From TA-21 sp036557405 (GTDB lineage: Archaea; Thermoproteota; Nitrososphaeria; Nitrososphaerales; Nitrososphaeraceae), in contig DATBHO010000085.1 of NCBI GenBank assembly GCA_036557405.1, positions 1 to 13,357 of the forward strand: 13,357 bases of DNA, in the 5' to 3' direction. Shown here in pieces: positions 6,591 to 13,357 of this stretch; position 1 is the first letter of the stretch, and each line of letters begins with the position of its first letter. Under the pieces are notes generated by a model that saw only the letters and a program-made list of their open reading frames with translations, was not told where the DNA came from and did not search any database. The position numbers and the translations under genes were made by a program.

Positions 6591-7403
6591 CGTATTTAGA
6601 GTTTCCAATTCGTTCGATCCTATGCTCTTGTTCAAAAAGAATGAACTAATTGATTGTTCTACGGTTAAGCGGTCATGAACTATTGATCTAACGGCTTGGA
6701 TCATTTCAATTGGACGATCTGATTGCCAAATATTTCTACCCATATCTACACCTGATGCTCCATCTCTAATAGCGTTAAAAGTAAGATTTAGTGCTTCTTT
6801 TTCGGGTAGCTTCTTGCCACCTGCTATAATGACTGGAACAGGGCAGGCCTCAACCACCTTTTCAAAGTTATCGCAGTAATATGTTTTTACCAAATGTGCT
6901 CCTAATTCTGCAGCAACTCTGCAAGATAGGGCAAGGTATCTTGCATCTCTAGCCATGTCTTTTCCAACTGCAGTAACTGCCAAGACTGGGATTCCATACC
7001 TTTCTCCCTCGTCTACAAGCTTAGAAAGATTGTTTAAAGTTTGGTGTTCGTATTTACCTCCAATAAAAATAGATAACGCCATACATGATGCATTAATTCT
7101 TATCGCGTCTTCAATCGATGTTGTAATAGTCTCCTTTGAAAGATCTTCACCTAAAATACTAGTTCCTCCAGATACACGGAGTACAATAGGAATATTAGAT
7201 TCAGGATCGACACATGTTCTCAAAATTCCCCTCGTTAGCATTAATGAATCTGCATATTTTAGCAATGGTTCAATGGTTTTTTTCGGATCTTCCAATCTTT
7301 CAGTGGGGCCTAAGAAATATCCATGGTCAACTGCTAACATTACTCCCTTTCTGTCTTGTGGATTCATTATTCTTGATAAGCGATTTCTAATTCCCCAATC
7401 CAT
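6585..7403 (-). CDS. Class I aldolase of the LsrF/DhnA family
   Basis: A (beta/alpha)8 Schiff-base aldolase. The sequence follows bacterial LsrF (3-hydroxy-5-phosphonooxypentane-2,4-dione thiolase) closely: DWGIRNRLSRI at the start, VMLAVDHGYFLGPT (21-34), LTRGILR (56-62), the KDMARDARY segment (148-156), VKTYY (172-176; K173 is at the expected lysine position), VIIAGGKK and GASGVDMGRNIWQS. Length is 272; bacterial LsrF is slightly longer at the N-terminus. In bacteria LsrF ends the breakdown of phospho-AI-2, but no other lsr gene is visible here, so the substrate may differ. Fructose-bisphosphate aldolase or the archaeal shikimate-precursor (ADH) synthase are the relatives to consider. ATG start at 7403. 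Confidence 0.85.
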   Translation of the reverse strand: MDWGIRNRLSRIMNPQDRKGVMLAVDHGYFLGPTERLEDPKKTIEPLLKYADSLMLTRGILRTCVDPESNIPIVLRVSGGTSILGEDLSKETITTSIEDAIRINASCMALSIFIGGKYEHQTLNNLSKLVDEGERYGIPVLAVTAVGKDMARDARYLALSCRVAAELGAHLVKTYYCDNFEKVVEACPVPVIIAGGKKLPEKEALNLTFNAIRDGASGVDMGRNIWQSDRPIEMIQAVRSIVHDRLTVEQSISSFFLNKSIGSNELETLNTR

Positions 7404-7426
7404 CTAAGATAACCTGATTGTGCAAG

Positions 7427-7439
7427 TTATTTATATTTT
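7427..7439 (-). promoter_or_regulatory. TATA-box promoter of the LsrF-like aldolase
   Basis: Read on the minus strand this is AAAATATAAATAA, one of the best archaeal TATA boxes in the window. It is centred about 30 nt before the ATG at 7403, so the transcript is probably leaderless. Confidence 0.6.
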
Positions 7440-7669
7440 CATGATTAGAGGGTATTTAGTAAATAATAATAAGGAATTCTAGTTTTTTATAAACAATCTT
7501 TGTTTACAACCAAATAAATAGCAATCCTAATTGTTTGTTTTCCTTGAATTAACATGGATAAGATATCAGTTAGGTTTGGTTTTGAAAGTTTATTAACACT
7601 TATCGTTTTGTTAGTTTATTCGATAACATAAGAGTCTCTGTTACTTTCATTATTTTCTAAGATGGTAGG

Positions 7670-7828
7670 ATGAATCAAACCAACTACTTTGGGTTTCTGC
7701 TGATGTTGTAATTGATAGTAGGATTGATCATGTTAGGAATTGTCACAGATCGGATAGTGCATATCGATCGCATGATCTGCGTGGTAAGACAGAATATATC
7801 TGGACAATTACCATTTGGTTGTTGGTAA
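7670..7828 (+). pseudogene. Possible remnant of a small membrane protein, interrupted by TAA
   Basis: Starting at an ATG, the frame reads MNQTNYFGFLLML, meets a TAA at 7709-7711, and continues in the same frame as LIVGLIMLGIVTDRIV... to a TAA at 7826-7828. Read through, the two halves would form one continuous hydrophobic helix of about 20 residues followed by a polar tail, as expected for a small single-pass protein broken by one nonsense change. There is no homology evidence, and a chance AT-rich frame is a real alternative. Confidence 0.2.
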
Positions 7829-7849
7829 AAATATTTTCATAAATAATTT

Positions 7850-8875
7850 TTATGATGTTACTATTAGGACTTTCATAGCATCTAGTGCCTTGTGTGCGCA
7901 TTTGAAAGCATCATTGGATTCTCTCATTTGAAAACGGTGTGTAACAAGAGGCAAAAGATCGAGTGATTTGTCAGACATTAATGATAAGGCTTGGTTGGTT
8001 TCTATTTCTGACGCGCCATAACTTGGAATAATTATTTGCTCGTTTGAATATATCGAATTTAAATCCAGGTTAAAAATTGAACCTATCGATGGAACTCCAA
8101 AAAGCAATATTTTACCCCCTCTTCTTGTTATTTTAAGTGAACTTTCAAATGCCCTGATACTCCCAGTTGCTAGAATTGTGACATCGGCTCCTATACCTTC
8201 CGTAGCCTCCTTTATTACATTATCCAGGTTCTCTTGATTCAAATTTACGGTAGTTATGCCATATTTTTGTACAAACTTTAACCTGAAGTGATTAATATCA
8301 GAAACCACAATATTGCTTGCACCCCACATTTTAGCTAATAACATATGCATGACACCAGTTGGCCCGGCTCCCAGAATTGCTACATTATCTCCATGTTTTA
8401 TTGAAATTTTGTTAAGTCCTCTGATACAACAGGCAAATGGTTCAATCAGAGCAGCTTCGTCGTATGAGATTGAGTATGGTAGTTTTAATACACCACCATG
8501 TTCAATATTCCATTTTGGAACGATAAATTGTTCGGACAAGCCACAAGGGTCAATATTGCTATTTTGATAATTAGCACACATTGTATAGTTACCTTGAAGA
8601 CAATATCTACATGTGTAGCAACTAACATGATGATGGACAAACACCCTGTCTCCAATCTGGAATTTTTTAATATTTTTACCAACTTTAATAACTTCACCTG
8701 CAGGTTCGTGTCCGACGCGTAAGGATTTCATTCCATAATTCCCATAAACCTTTTCTAAATCTGAGCCACATATACCACATGAATGCATTCTGACTAATAT
8801 TTCGTCACCATTCAATTCCGGTAACTCTGATTGAACTAAGGTCACCTTATTGTTAACCACTCTTACCATCAACAT
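7850..8875 (-). CDS. Zinc-dependent medium-chain alcohol/polyol dehydrogenase
   Basis: NAD(P)-dependent oxidoreductase of the MDR superfamily, 341 residues, closest in style to sorbitol/threonine/glucose dehydrogenases. The GroES-like catalytic half carries the active-site zinc ligands C37 (CGICGSD), H56/E57 (GHEPAGEV) and E145 (IEPFACC). The structural zinc loop has its four cysteines C86, C89, C92 and C100. The Rossmann half has GAGPTG (169-174), and D193 closes the second strand (VVSD), which favours NAD over NADP. The substrate cannot be read from the sequence. The first ATG is at 8875, with a second in-frame ATG at 8869. It lies alone, 446 nt from the aldolase gene in the same direction. 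Confidence 0.9.
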   Translation of the reverse strand: MLMVRVVNNKVTLVQSELPELNGDEILVRMHSCGICGSDLEKVYGNYGMKSLRVGHEPAGEVIKVGKNIKKFQIGDRVFVHHHVSCYTCRYCLQGNYTMCANYQNSNIDPCGLSEQFIVPKWNIEHGGVLKLPYSISYDEAALIEPFACCIRGLNKISIKHGDNVAILGAGPTGVMHMLLAKMWGASNIVVSDINHFRLKFVQKYGITTVNLNQENLDNVIKEATEGIGADVTILATGSIRAFESSLKITRRGGKILLFGVPSIGSIFNLDLNSIYSNEQIIIPSYGASEIETNQALSLMSDKSLDLLPLVTHRFQMRESNDAFKCAHKALDAMKVLIVTS

Positions 8876-8910
8876 TTCAAATCAACTTCTATAACTGATG
8901 TAAATTGAAA

Positions 8911-8923
8911 ATTTAATATAAAT
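8911..8923 (-). promoter_or_regulatory. TATA-box promoter of the zinc dehydrogenase
   Basis: Read on the minus strand this is ATTTATATTAAAT, a strong TATA-like stretch centred about 41 nt before the first ATG. It predicts a short leader of 10-15 nt, unlike most genes in this window. Confidence 0.45.
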
Positions 8924-8961
8924 TACTATGACAATGGTAACTTTGTATGTCCGGAATAGAT

Positions 8962-8972
8962 AAGTTATTAAT
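8962..8972 (+). promoter_or_regulatory. TATA-like promoter of the VOC-family gene
   Basis: AAGTTATTAAT is centred about 31 nt before the TTG at 8998, consistent with a leaderless or nearly leaderless transcript. The match is moderate. Confidence 0.35.
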
Positions 8973-8997
8973 TCGGAATCTCTCAACCTGAAGTACT

Positions 8998-9396
8998 TTG
9001 ACATTCAAAAGACTTGGGGCAATAATTCTCTTGGTTAGTGATATGGACAAATCTATTAAATTTTATCGTGATGTATTAGAACTACCAGTCAAAAATACTT
9101 CTCCTGAATGGGTGGAGTTTTTTTCAACTGGAACCGTGCTTGCTTTGCATCCCGCAAAAAGTAAGTCGAGGACAAAGAACTCTGGCGTCTTGGTTGGTTT
9201 TATGGTTAGTAATCTGGAATCAGTAGCAAAGAAGTTAAAGGAAAAAAATGTAGAATTTTTCAAAGAACCCAAAGACGAATCCTTTGGAAAACATGCAATA
9301 ATAGCGGATCCAGATGGCCATTTAGTATCAATAGCAGAAATTAGCTCAAAGATTTCTGAAGGATTCGATTTAATAGGCTTAATAGGCGCCGAGTAA
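8998..9396 (+). CDS. VOC superfamily protein (glyoxalase/bleomycin-resistance fold)
   Basis: A 132-residue protein with the two beta-alpha-beta-beta-beta modules of the vicinal-oxygen-chelate fold. Module one runs from GAIILLVSDMDKSIKFYRDVLEL to VLALHP. Module two runs from GVLVGFMVSNLESVAKKLKEKNVEF to KHAIIADPDGHLVSIAEI; the ADPDGHLVSIAE end is a family hallmark. Possible metal ligands are H51 and E114, but the first-strand ligand position is hydrophobic, so it may not be a true glyoxalase I. Members range from lactoylglutathione lyase-like enzymes to dioxygenases and binding proteins, so the substrate is unknown. The start is TTG. It is a single gene converging on the sequon-rich membrane protein. 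Confidence 0.88.
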   Translation: MTFKRLGAIILLVSDMDKSIKFYRDVLELPVKNTSPEWVEFFSTGTVLALHPAKSKSRTKNSGVLVGFMVSNLESVAKKLKEKNVEFFKEPKDESFGKHAIIADPDGHLVSIAEISSKISEGFDLIGLIGAE

Positions 9397-9423
9397 TCCT
9401 AAATCAGAATTATCCAGTTATTT

Positions 9424-10197
9424 TTAGTATTGAAACTTTCTTTCCAATATATTTCCATGTATCAAATAATTATCAAATAGGTTATCATTCGTCTTGGATG
9501 CAAATACTACATAGATAGTTTTATTTTTGTAAAGAATTATCAATAATTGAACTCTAGTAGTTTGATCTTCAAGGGTCAGATTGCCAGTTCCTCTTATTTT
9601 TAAAATTTGATTTGCTGGCTGATAAGTAATATTATTTGCACTTGATGTAATAAGATTCAATTTATAATTTTTGGCAATATTGTTTAAGGTATTATTTAAC
9701 AGTATTACACTTGTAAAGTTTGAAAATTGATCCCCTTTAATTTCAAGATTCCACGAACCTCCCAAGTCATAATAGTTTTTGAAACCATGATCATTACTAT
9801 TCTTAGAACCAGATATGGATGAATTTTCCAAAACATTGATTATCATTCTTGTAAGCGTATCAACAGGGTCACTGAGTGAAACAAGGTCGTCGATGGGTGA
9901 ATTTGAATTGTTATTACGACTCACAACTGAAATATTTGATTTGGTTCCTGACATGTTGGTTAATCCAAGCGATTTCGTAGTATTTCCAAGTTCAACCAGA
10001 CTAGTTGCATTATTAAAAATACCTTGATAGAGTAGATTAGAATTTTGAGGGAAAAAGTTTACCGTAATTGATTCATATCGATACAAAAAAAATACAACCG
10101 AAATTATCGATATGGCAACTATTGATAACAGAAAAAGACTTTTGAAATTTCTCATTTGATTGAAAATCATGATCTCAATTTCTACTTGCTTTAACAC
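9424..10197 (-). CDS. Membrane-anchored, sequon-rich extracytoplasmic protein of unknown function
   Basis: A 257-residue protein with one N-terminal helix (about residues 20-38) preceded by a basic stretch, so it is probably anchored with the rest outside the cell. The outer part contains eleven N-x-S/T sequons (Asn 63, 72, 81, 88, 96, 125, 160, 168, 189, 206, 225) and a low-complexity Asn/Ser linker (about 84-100). A more ordered C-terminal half follows (GGSWNLEIKGD ... IYVVFASK). No family is recognised. The longest frame starts at GTG (10197); ATGs at 10170 and 10155 are in frame, and the latter gives a cleaner start (MRNFKSLFLLSIV). It begins 12 bases after the ilvD stop and probably shares its transcript. 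Confidence 0.75.
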   Translation of the reverse strand: MLKQVEIEIMIFNQMRNFKSLFLLSIVAISIISVVFFLYRYESITVNFFPQNSNLLYQGIFNNATSLVELGNTTKSLGLTNMSGTKSNISVVSRNNNSNSPIDDLVSLSDPVDTLTRMIINVLENSSISGSKNSNDHGFKNYYDLGGSWNLEIKGDQFSNFTSVILLNNTLNNIAKNYKLNLITSSANNITYQPANQILKIRGTGNLTLEDQTTRVQLLIILYKNKTIYVVFASKTNDNLFDNYLIHGNILERKFQY

Positions 10198-10209
10198 ATA
10201 CAGATGAGT

Positions 10210-11883
10210 CTAGTTGAGTTGCGGTATCGTTACGGCCCCTTCTGATGCAGATCTTGCGAGTAGCATGTATTTTGCCAGAACCCCGTTCTTGTATTTTGAC
10301 TTTATTGGCTTCCATGCTTTTCTTCTTTTAGTAAGTTCCATGTGACCAATATTCAAATCAATGTTCCCTTTATGAAGGTCAATACTGATTTTATCTCCAT
10401 TTTTTATTAGAGATATTGGTCCACCAACCATTGCTTCAGGTGAGACATGACCAATCATAAATCCTCTCGTTGCTCCGGAAAATCTTCCATCCGTCACCAT
10501 AGCTACGTCGCTTCCGAGACCTTGTCCCACTAACGCAGCAGTTACAGCCAGCATCTCTCTCATTCCTGGTCCTCCTTTAGGACCTTCATATCTGATAACA
10601 ACAACATCGCCCTTGTGTATTTTCTGCTTTGATATTGCATCAAAAGCATTCTCTTCAGAATCGAAAACTTTTGCATTTCCCTCAAATTTTTTCTTCTGCA
10701 ATCCAGCAATTTTTATGACTGCACCTTCAGGAGCGAGAGTACCATTTAGAATTCTTAGAGTGCCCTCGTGATGAAGAGGTTTATCACAAGAATATACTAC
10801 GGGTTCAGAATTGGTCAAAGATACATTCTCTAGATTTTGTTTCATTGTTTTGCCAGTGATAGTCAAAGTACCAGGATTTAATAATCCTTTTTTTAGTAAA
10901 TTTTTTAATATAATAGGTACGCCACCTACTCTATCTAAATCCACCATGACGTACAGACCTCCAGGTCTTGTATCTGCAAGATGAGGTGTCGATTTCCTAA
11001 TTCGCTCAAAATCTTTTAGTTCTAATTTTATGCCTATCTCTTTAGATATTGCAAGAAGATGAAGGATGGCATTAGTTGAACCGCCTATTGCGTTTGCGAT
11101 GGCTATGGCATTTTCAAATGCTTCAAATGTAAGTATATCTTTTGGTCTGACATTATTTTCTAATAGACGAATGATTTGCTTCCCTGTTTCATAGCATATT
11201 TTGTTTCTTTTTTCACTTAATGCAGGAGGTGATGCACTTCCGGGTAATGCCATACCGAGAGCTTCGCTAATGCATGCCATTGTATTTGCTGTATACATAC
11301 CTCCGCATGAACCTGCCGATGGACATGCAACATCCTCCAAATTTTTTAAATCTTCCATCTTTATCTTCCCTGCTTCAAACGAGCCAACTGCTTCATAAAC
11401 ATCTTGTATAGTAACTTGTTTTCCGTTCCATGTGCCAGGCAATATAGTACCTCCATAAACAAATATTGATGGCAAATTCAATCTGGCCATAGCCATAATT
11501 GTACCTGGTAAACTCTTGTCACATCCTGAAATTCCTACTAGCGCATCATATCTGTGAGCTCGCATCATTATCTCGATCGAATCTGCAATAATTTCACGAC
11601 TTACAAGAGATGTCTTCATTCCCTCATGCCCCATCGCTATACCATCTGAAACAGATATTGCAGTAAACTCTCTCGGAGTACATCCAGAAGCCCTTACTCC
11701 AGCTTTTGAGTGCTGAGCCAAGTCTCCTAAATGAATATTGCAAGGGGTGGCTTCGTTGCAGGTTGATGATACGCCTACAATAGGCTTAGATAAATCGTCG
11801 TCATTTAGACCCATCGCTTTGTACATAGCCCTGTGGGGAGCCCTTGCGGGACCATTAACTACCGTTCTACTAATAAGCTCCAT
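10210..11883 (-). CDS. ilvD: Dihydroxy-acid dehydratase
   Basis: Iron-sulfur enzyme that dehydrates 2,3-dihydroxy-isovalerate and 2,3-dihydroxy-3-methylvalerate to the 2-oxo acids that give valine, leucine and isoleucine. At 557 residues it is full length. Key marks: TPCNIHL with C48; GISGCDKSLPG with C121; PSAGSCGGMYTANTM with C193, the three cysteines that hold the Fe-S cluster; and the C-terminal RYEGPKGGPGMREM and DGRFSGATRGFMIGHVSPEA segments. The ATG start at 11883 is followed at once by the conserved N-terminus (RAPHRAMYKAMGL). No other branched-chain gene is adjacent here; the gene downstream is an unrelated surface protein. Confidence 0.98.
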   Translation of the reverse strand: MELISRTVVNGPARAPHRAMYKAMGLNDDDLSKPIVGVSSTCNEATPCNIHLGDLAQHSKAGVRASGCTPREFTAISVSDGIAMGHEGMKTSLVSREIIADSIEIMMRAHRYDALVGISGCDKSLPGTIMAMARLNLPSIFVYGGTILPGTWNGKQVTIQDVYEAVGSFEAGKIKMEDLKNLEDVACPSAGSCGGMYTANTMACISEALGMALPGSASPPALSEKRNKICYETGKQIIRLLENNVRPKDILTFEAFENAIAIANAIGGSTNAILHLLAISKEIGIKLELKDFERIRKSTPHLADTRPGGLYVMVDLDRVGGVPIILKNLLKKGLLNPGTLTITGKTMKQNLENVSLTNSEPVVYSCDKPLHHEGTLRILNGTLAPEGAVIKIAGLQKKKFEGNAKVFDSEENAFDAISKQKIHKGDVVVIRYEGPKGGPGMREMLAVTAALVGQGLGSDVAMVTDGRFSGATRGFMIGHVSPEAMVGGPISLIKNGDKISIDLHKGNIDLNIGHMELTKRRKAWKPIKSKYKNGVLAKYMLLARSASEGAVTIPQLN

Positions 11884-11904
11884 CAGTTTTTTATTGATTA
11901 TAGC

Positions 11905-11919
11905 GTATTTTAATTTAAC
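11905..11919 (-). promoter_or_regulatory. TATA-box promoter of ilvD
   Basis: Read on the minus strand this is GTTAAATTAAAATAC, centred about 29 nt before the ATG of ilvD. It fits transcription starting at or beside the start codon. Confidence 0.45.
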
Positions 11920-11955
11920 ATTAGTACTAAATTAAGGATAGATTGAAGAAAGAAA

Positions 11956-12144
11956 TTATTCCAAGATTGCAAAAATCTTGATGCCGTCAATACCTTCTAT
12001 TTTAAATAGTGTTTCACACATTCCACACTCAGCATTGCCATTGGCGATATCTATTGAAGAGATATCTTCGTTTTTATAATCACATTTAGGGCAAGTGAAT
12101 GTGAATTTCATATTGAACTCATATACTTCGATCGTTTCAGTCAT
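11956..12144 (-). CDS. Small zinc-ribbon protein
   Basis: A protein of about 62 residues with two CxxC knuckles, C18/C21 (FTCPKCDYKN) and C40/C43 (AECGMCETLF), separated by 18 residues. This is the layout of a one-zinc ribbon. The fold should be a compact beta structure that binds nucleic acid or a protein; no specific family is recognised. I start it at the ATG at 12144 rather than a GTG two codons earlier (12150), because a TATA element at 12169-12178 is centred about 30 nt from the ATG. It is divergent from the HIT gene, and its stop is 72 bases from the start of ilvD. Confidence 0.75.
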   Translation of the reverse strand: MTETIEVYEFNMKFTFTCPKCDYKNEDISSIDIANGNAECGMCETLFKIEGIDGIKIFAILE

Positions 12145-12168
12145 GTACACTTAGAAAAAAATTTGACC

Positions 12169-12178
12169 TATTTAAAAG
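12169..12178 (-). promoter_or_regulatory. TATA-box promoter of the small zinc-ribbon gene
   Basis: Read on the minus strand this is CTTTTAAATA, centred 24 nt from the GTG and about 30 nt from the ATG. It supports the ATG as the leaderless start. Confidence 0.45.
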
Positions 12179-12202
12179 TCTCGTAAATAAAGAACATAAC
12201 AA

Positions 12203-12212
12203 AAATATAAAT
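12203..12212 (+). promoter_or_regulatory. TATA-box promoter of the HIT-family gene
   Basis: AAATATAAAT is a near-ideal archaeal TATA box centred about 30 nt before the TTG at 12238. The message is probably leaderless. Confidence 0.6.
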
Positions 12213-12237
12213 CAGCAAGAAACACGGATTTTAATTA

Positions 12238-12684
12238 TTGAAATCAAATAATAAATGCATATTCTGCTCTATTATTAATGATGAATTAAAAGCAGTTAAA
12301 ATCTACGAGGATTCATTCTATCTAGCATTTATGGATAAATATCCAATTAATACCGGCCATGCTTTAGTACTCCCAAAGAAACATCACCCAGATATTTTTA
12401 CAATGAACGATCTCGAGATAGGCAAACTGTTTTCAACTGTTTCATTCCTTGCAAAGGGAATTGCAAAGGCATTAGCCGCAAAGGGTCTAAATATCGGCCA
12501 AAACAACGGGAGGGCGGCGAATCAGATAGTACGGCACGTTCATGTTCACATAATCCCAAGATACAGTTATGATTCTCCAAATGGAAGGTGGCCCTCCAGA
12601 ACCCTAATTTCAGACGAGGAACTTAGCAAGATTGCCCAAAAGATAAAGGCGTCTCTTACACTAAACGGCATTAAAGTAAATTAG
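12238..12684 (+). CDS. HIT-family (histidine triad) nucleotide hydrolase
   Basis: A 148-residue cytosolic enzyme of the Hint/Fhit group, which cleaves the phosphate bond next to an adenosine nucleotide (AMP-lysine, ADP or dinucleoside polyphosphate substrates). The N-terminal CIFCSIINDE (7-16), the YEDSFYLAFMDKYPINTGHALVLPK segment and the catalytic triad HVHVHIIPR (100-108) are all present; by family rule H102 is the nucleophile. C7/C10 could take part in a zinc site, as in several HIT proteins. The start is TTG with a clear TATA box. It converges on the aRF1 gene with a 20-nt gap. Exact substrate unknown. Confidence 0.94.
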   Translation: MKSNNKCIFCSIINDELKAVKIYEDSFYLAFMDKYPINTGHALVLPKKHHPDIFTMNDLEIGKLFSTVSFLAKGIAKALAAKGLNIGQNNGRAANQIVRHVHVHIIPRYSYDSPNGRWPSRTLISDEELSKIAQKIKASLTLNGIKVN

Positions 12685-12704
12685 CAGGTCTATACCAGCA
12701 TTAA

Positions 12705-13357
12705 TTAATGTGAAGGCTTAAAACGTAAGAGTGCGCCAATATTTCCTAAACTTGCAAGTTGTGCACCTTCTTCTGTTTTTGATGAGATTACTTCCATCTT
12801 GGCACCGCTATTGGCAGATAATTCCTCAAGGAAATCAACAATATCTTTTTCATTAAGGTCCTTATCATCACTTCCACATTTGGGACATGATTTTGATAAC
12901 TCGTCTTGTTTTACGTTGATCAAATTGATTCTTTCGACAAAACTTTCCTGAAGATTTCCACATTTATTGCATTTGACCTCGATCCGCATATATGGTATTT
13001 CATCTGTAACAATCAAAGTGTCCACAATTCCACTTTTCAACATTTTAAGAACATCATGGATTCCATATATTGCTAGTCCTTGATCTGAATATACCTGACT
13101 CATAAATTTCTTGACAAGTTTCTTTTCATCTAATAATCTGTATTCTGTTATTATTCCTTGTTCGTTTACCTTCTCCAATATCTCTCTAACCCCTTCACTT
13201 CCAGAATACGAGCTATCAATTGTCGCAAGCACGCTATTTTGTAACCTATAATCAAGATATTCTTCCTTCAAAAAGTTCTCCTTTGTCGGACCTGGTCCAC
13301 CCACAATTAGGCCGCTTAACTTATGTTCATCAATAAAGATCTTCTGTGCGTGATCTG
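12705..13357 (-). CDS. prf1: Peptide chain release factor aRF1, C-terminal part (cut by window edge)
   Basis: Archaeal class I release factor, which recognises all three stop codons and triggers peptide release. The frame stays open to the right edge (in-frame codons from 13355), so the N-terminal stop-codon domain and the GGQ loop lie outside. Visible are LIVGGPGPTKENFLKEEYLD, the end of the middle domain; the helix-rich SGSEGVREILEK region; the C-terminal domain with IYGIHDVLKML and VDTLIVTDEI; a four-cysteine zinc site (CNKCG ... CPKCG); and the closing EGAQLASLGNIGALLRF, which matches the eRF1/aRF1 tail. A GTG at 13304 is internal, not the start. Identification is secure. Confidence 0.96.
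   Translation of the reverse strand, partial: DHAQKIFIDEHKLSGLIVGGPGPTKENFLKEEYLDYRLQNSVLATIDSSYSGSEGVREILEKVNEQGIITEYRLLDEKKLVKKFMSQVYSDQGLAIYGIHDVLKMLKSGIVDTLIVTDEIPYMRIEVKCNKCGNLQESFVERINLINVKQDELSKSCPKCGSDDKDLNEKDIVDFLEELSANSGAKMEVISSKTEEGAQLASLGNIGALLRFKPSH

Larger units (their letters stand above)
7404..7849. other. 446-nt intergenic region without a convincing gene
   Basis: The start of this stretch carries the aldolase promoter. On the plus strand there is a 25-codon hydrophobic frame at 7554-7631 (MDKISVRFGFESLLTLIVLL...), preceded by a TATA-like AAATAAATAG near 7511-7520. There is also a frame at 7670-7828 interrupted by one in-frame TAA. Neither is supported well enough to call a gene. 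I see no tRNA or clear terminator hairpin. Confidence 0.5.

Noticed and set aside
6955..7407. A 150-codon plus-strand open frame antisense to the aldolase
   Set aside because: It is a shadow of a strongly conserved gene on the other strand; its translation shows no family features and it has no promoter of its own.
7746..7779. Cluster of GATC/CGAT palindromes and a CAGATC...GATCTG pair in the 7404-7849 gap
   Set aside because: Arms are 6 bp with mismatched interiors; no regular spacing or second copy that would suggest an operator or origin.
8313..8722. Several 70-84 codon frames on both strands inside the zinc dehydrogenase gene
   Set aside because: The dehydrogenase frame carries all catalytic and structural motifs across this stretch; the others are chance frames.
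1..13357. tRNA, rRNA, CRISPR array, insertion sequence or replication origin
   Set aside because: Gaps between genes were read on both strands; no T-loop signature with cloverleaf arms, no regularly spaced repeats, and no transposase or terminal-repeat pair were seen.

Overview
The window looks like chromosomal DNA of an ammonia-oxidising archaeon (Thaumarchaeota/Nitrososphaeria, most like the Nitrososphaera/Nitrosocosmicus branch). It is AT-rich. It carries an archaeal information-processing gene set: Trm1, RNase HII, a Nop5-fibrillarin pair and aRF1. Other pointers are a tiny C2H2 zinc-finger gene, secreted proteins dense in N-glycosylation sequons, and TATA elements about 25-35 nt upstream of many start codons with almost no leader. 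TTG is an unusually frequent first codon. The lineage is inferred from gene content and style, not from a marker-gene alignment.

Left part (1-2055), all on the + strand: the tail of a membrane protein, a two-helix membrane protein with a four-cysteine zinc knuckle, a 35-residue one-helix protein, a UspA-type stress protein, and a secreted PsbP-like protein. From 2021 to 2510 there is no intact gene. On the minus strand this stretch holds two broken virus-type pieces, the N-terminal core-binding part of a tyrosine integrase and the C-terminal end of what looks like a terminase large subunit, followed by a perfect inverted repeat.

Middle (2511-6584): trm1 (-) and rnhB (+) are divergent. rnhB converges on a nop5-flpA operon (-) encoding the protein core of box C/D 2'-O-methylation particles. 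A 41-residue C2H2 zinc-finger gene follows.

Right part (6585-13357): an LsrF-like class I aldolase (-); a 446-nt gap with only doubtful small frames; a zinc-dependent medium-chain dehydrogenase (-); a VOC/glyoxalase-fold protein (+); ilvD (-) with a co-directional membrane-anchored sequon-rich protein downstream; a small zinc-ribbon protein (-) divergent from a HIT hydrolase (+); and the C-terminal part of aRF1 (-), cut by the window edge.

Most of the window is housekeeping: tRNA and rRNA modification, RNA/DNA hybrid removal, translation termination and branched-chain amino acid synthesis. I see no intact new multi-gene system. The most unusual items are the decayed provirus scar, the run of TTG starts with TATA boxes at leaderless spacing, and several small zinc-binding or membrane proteins of unknown role.
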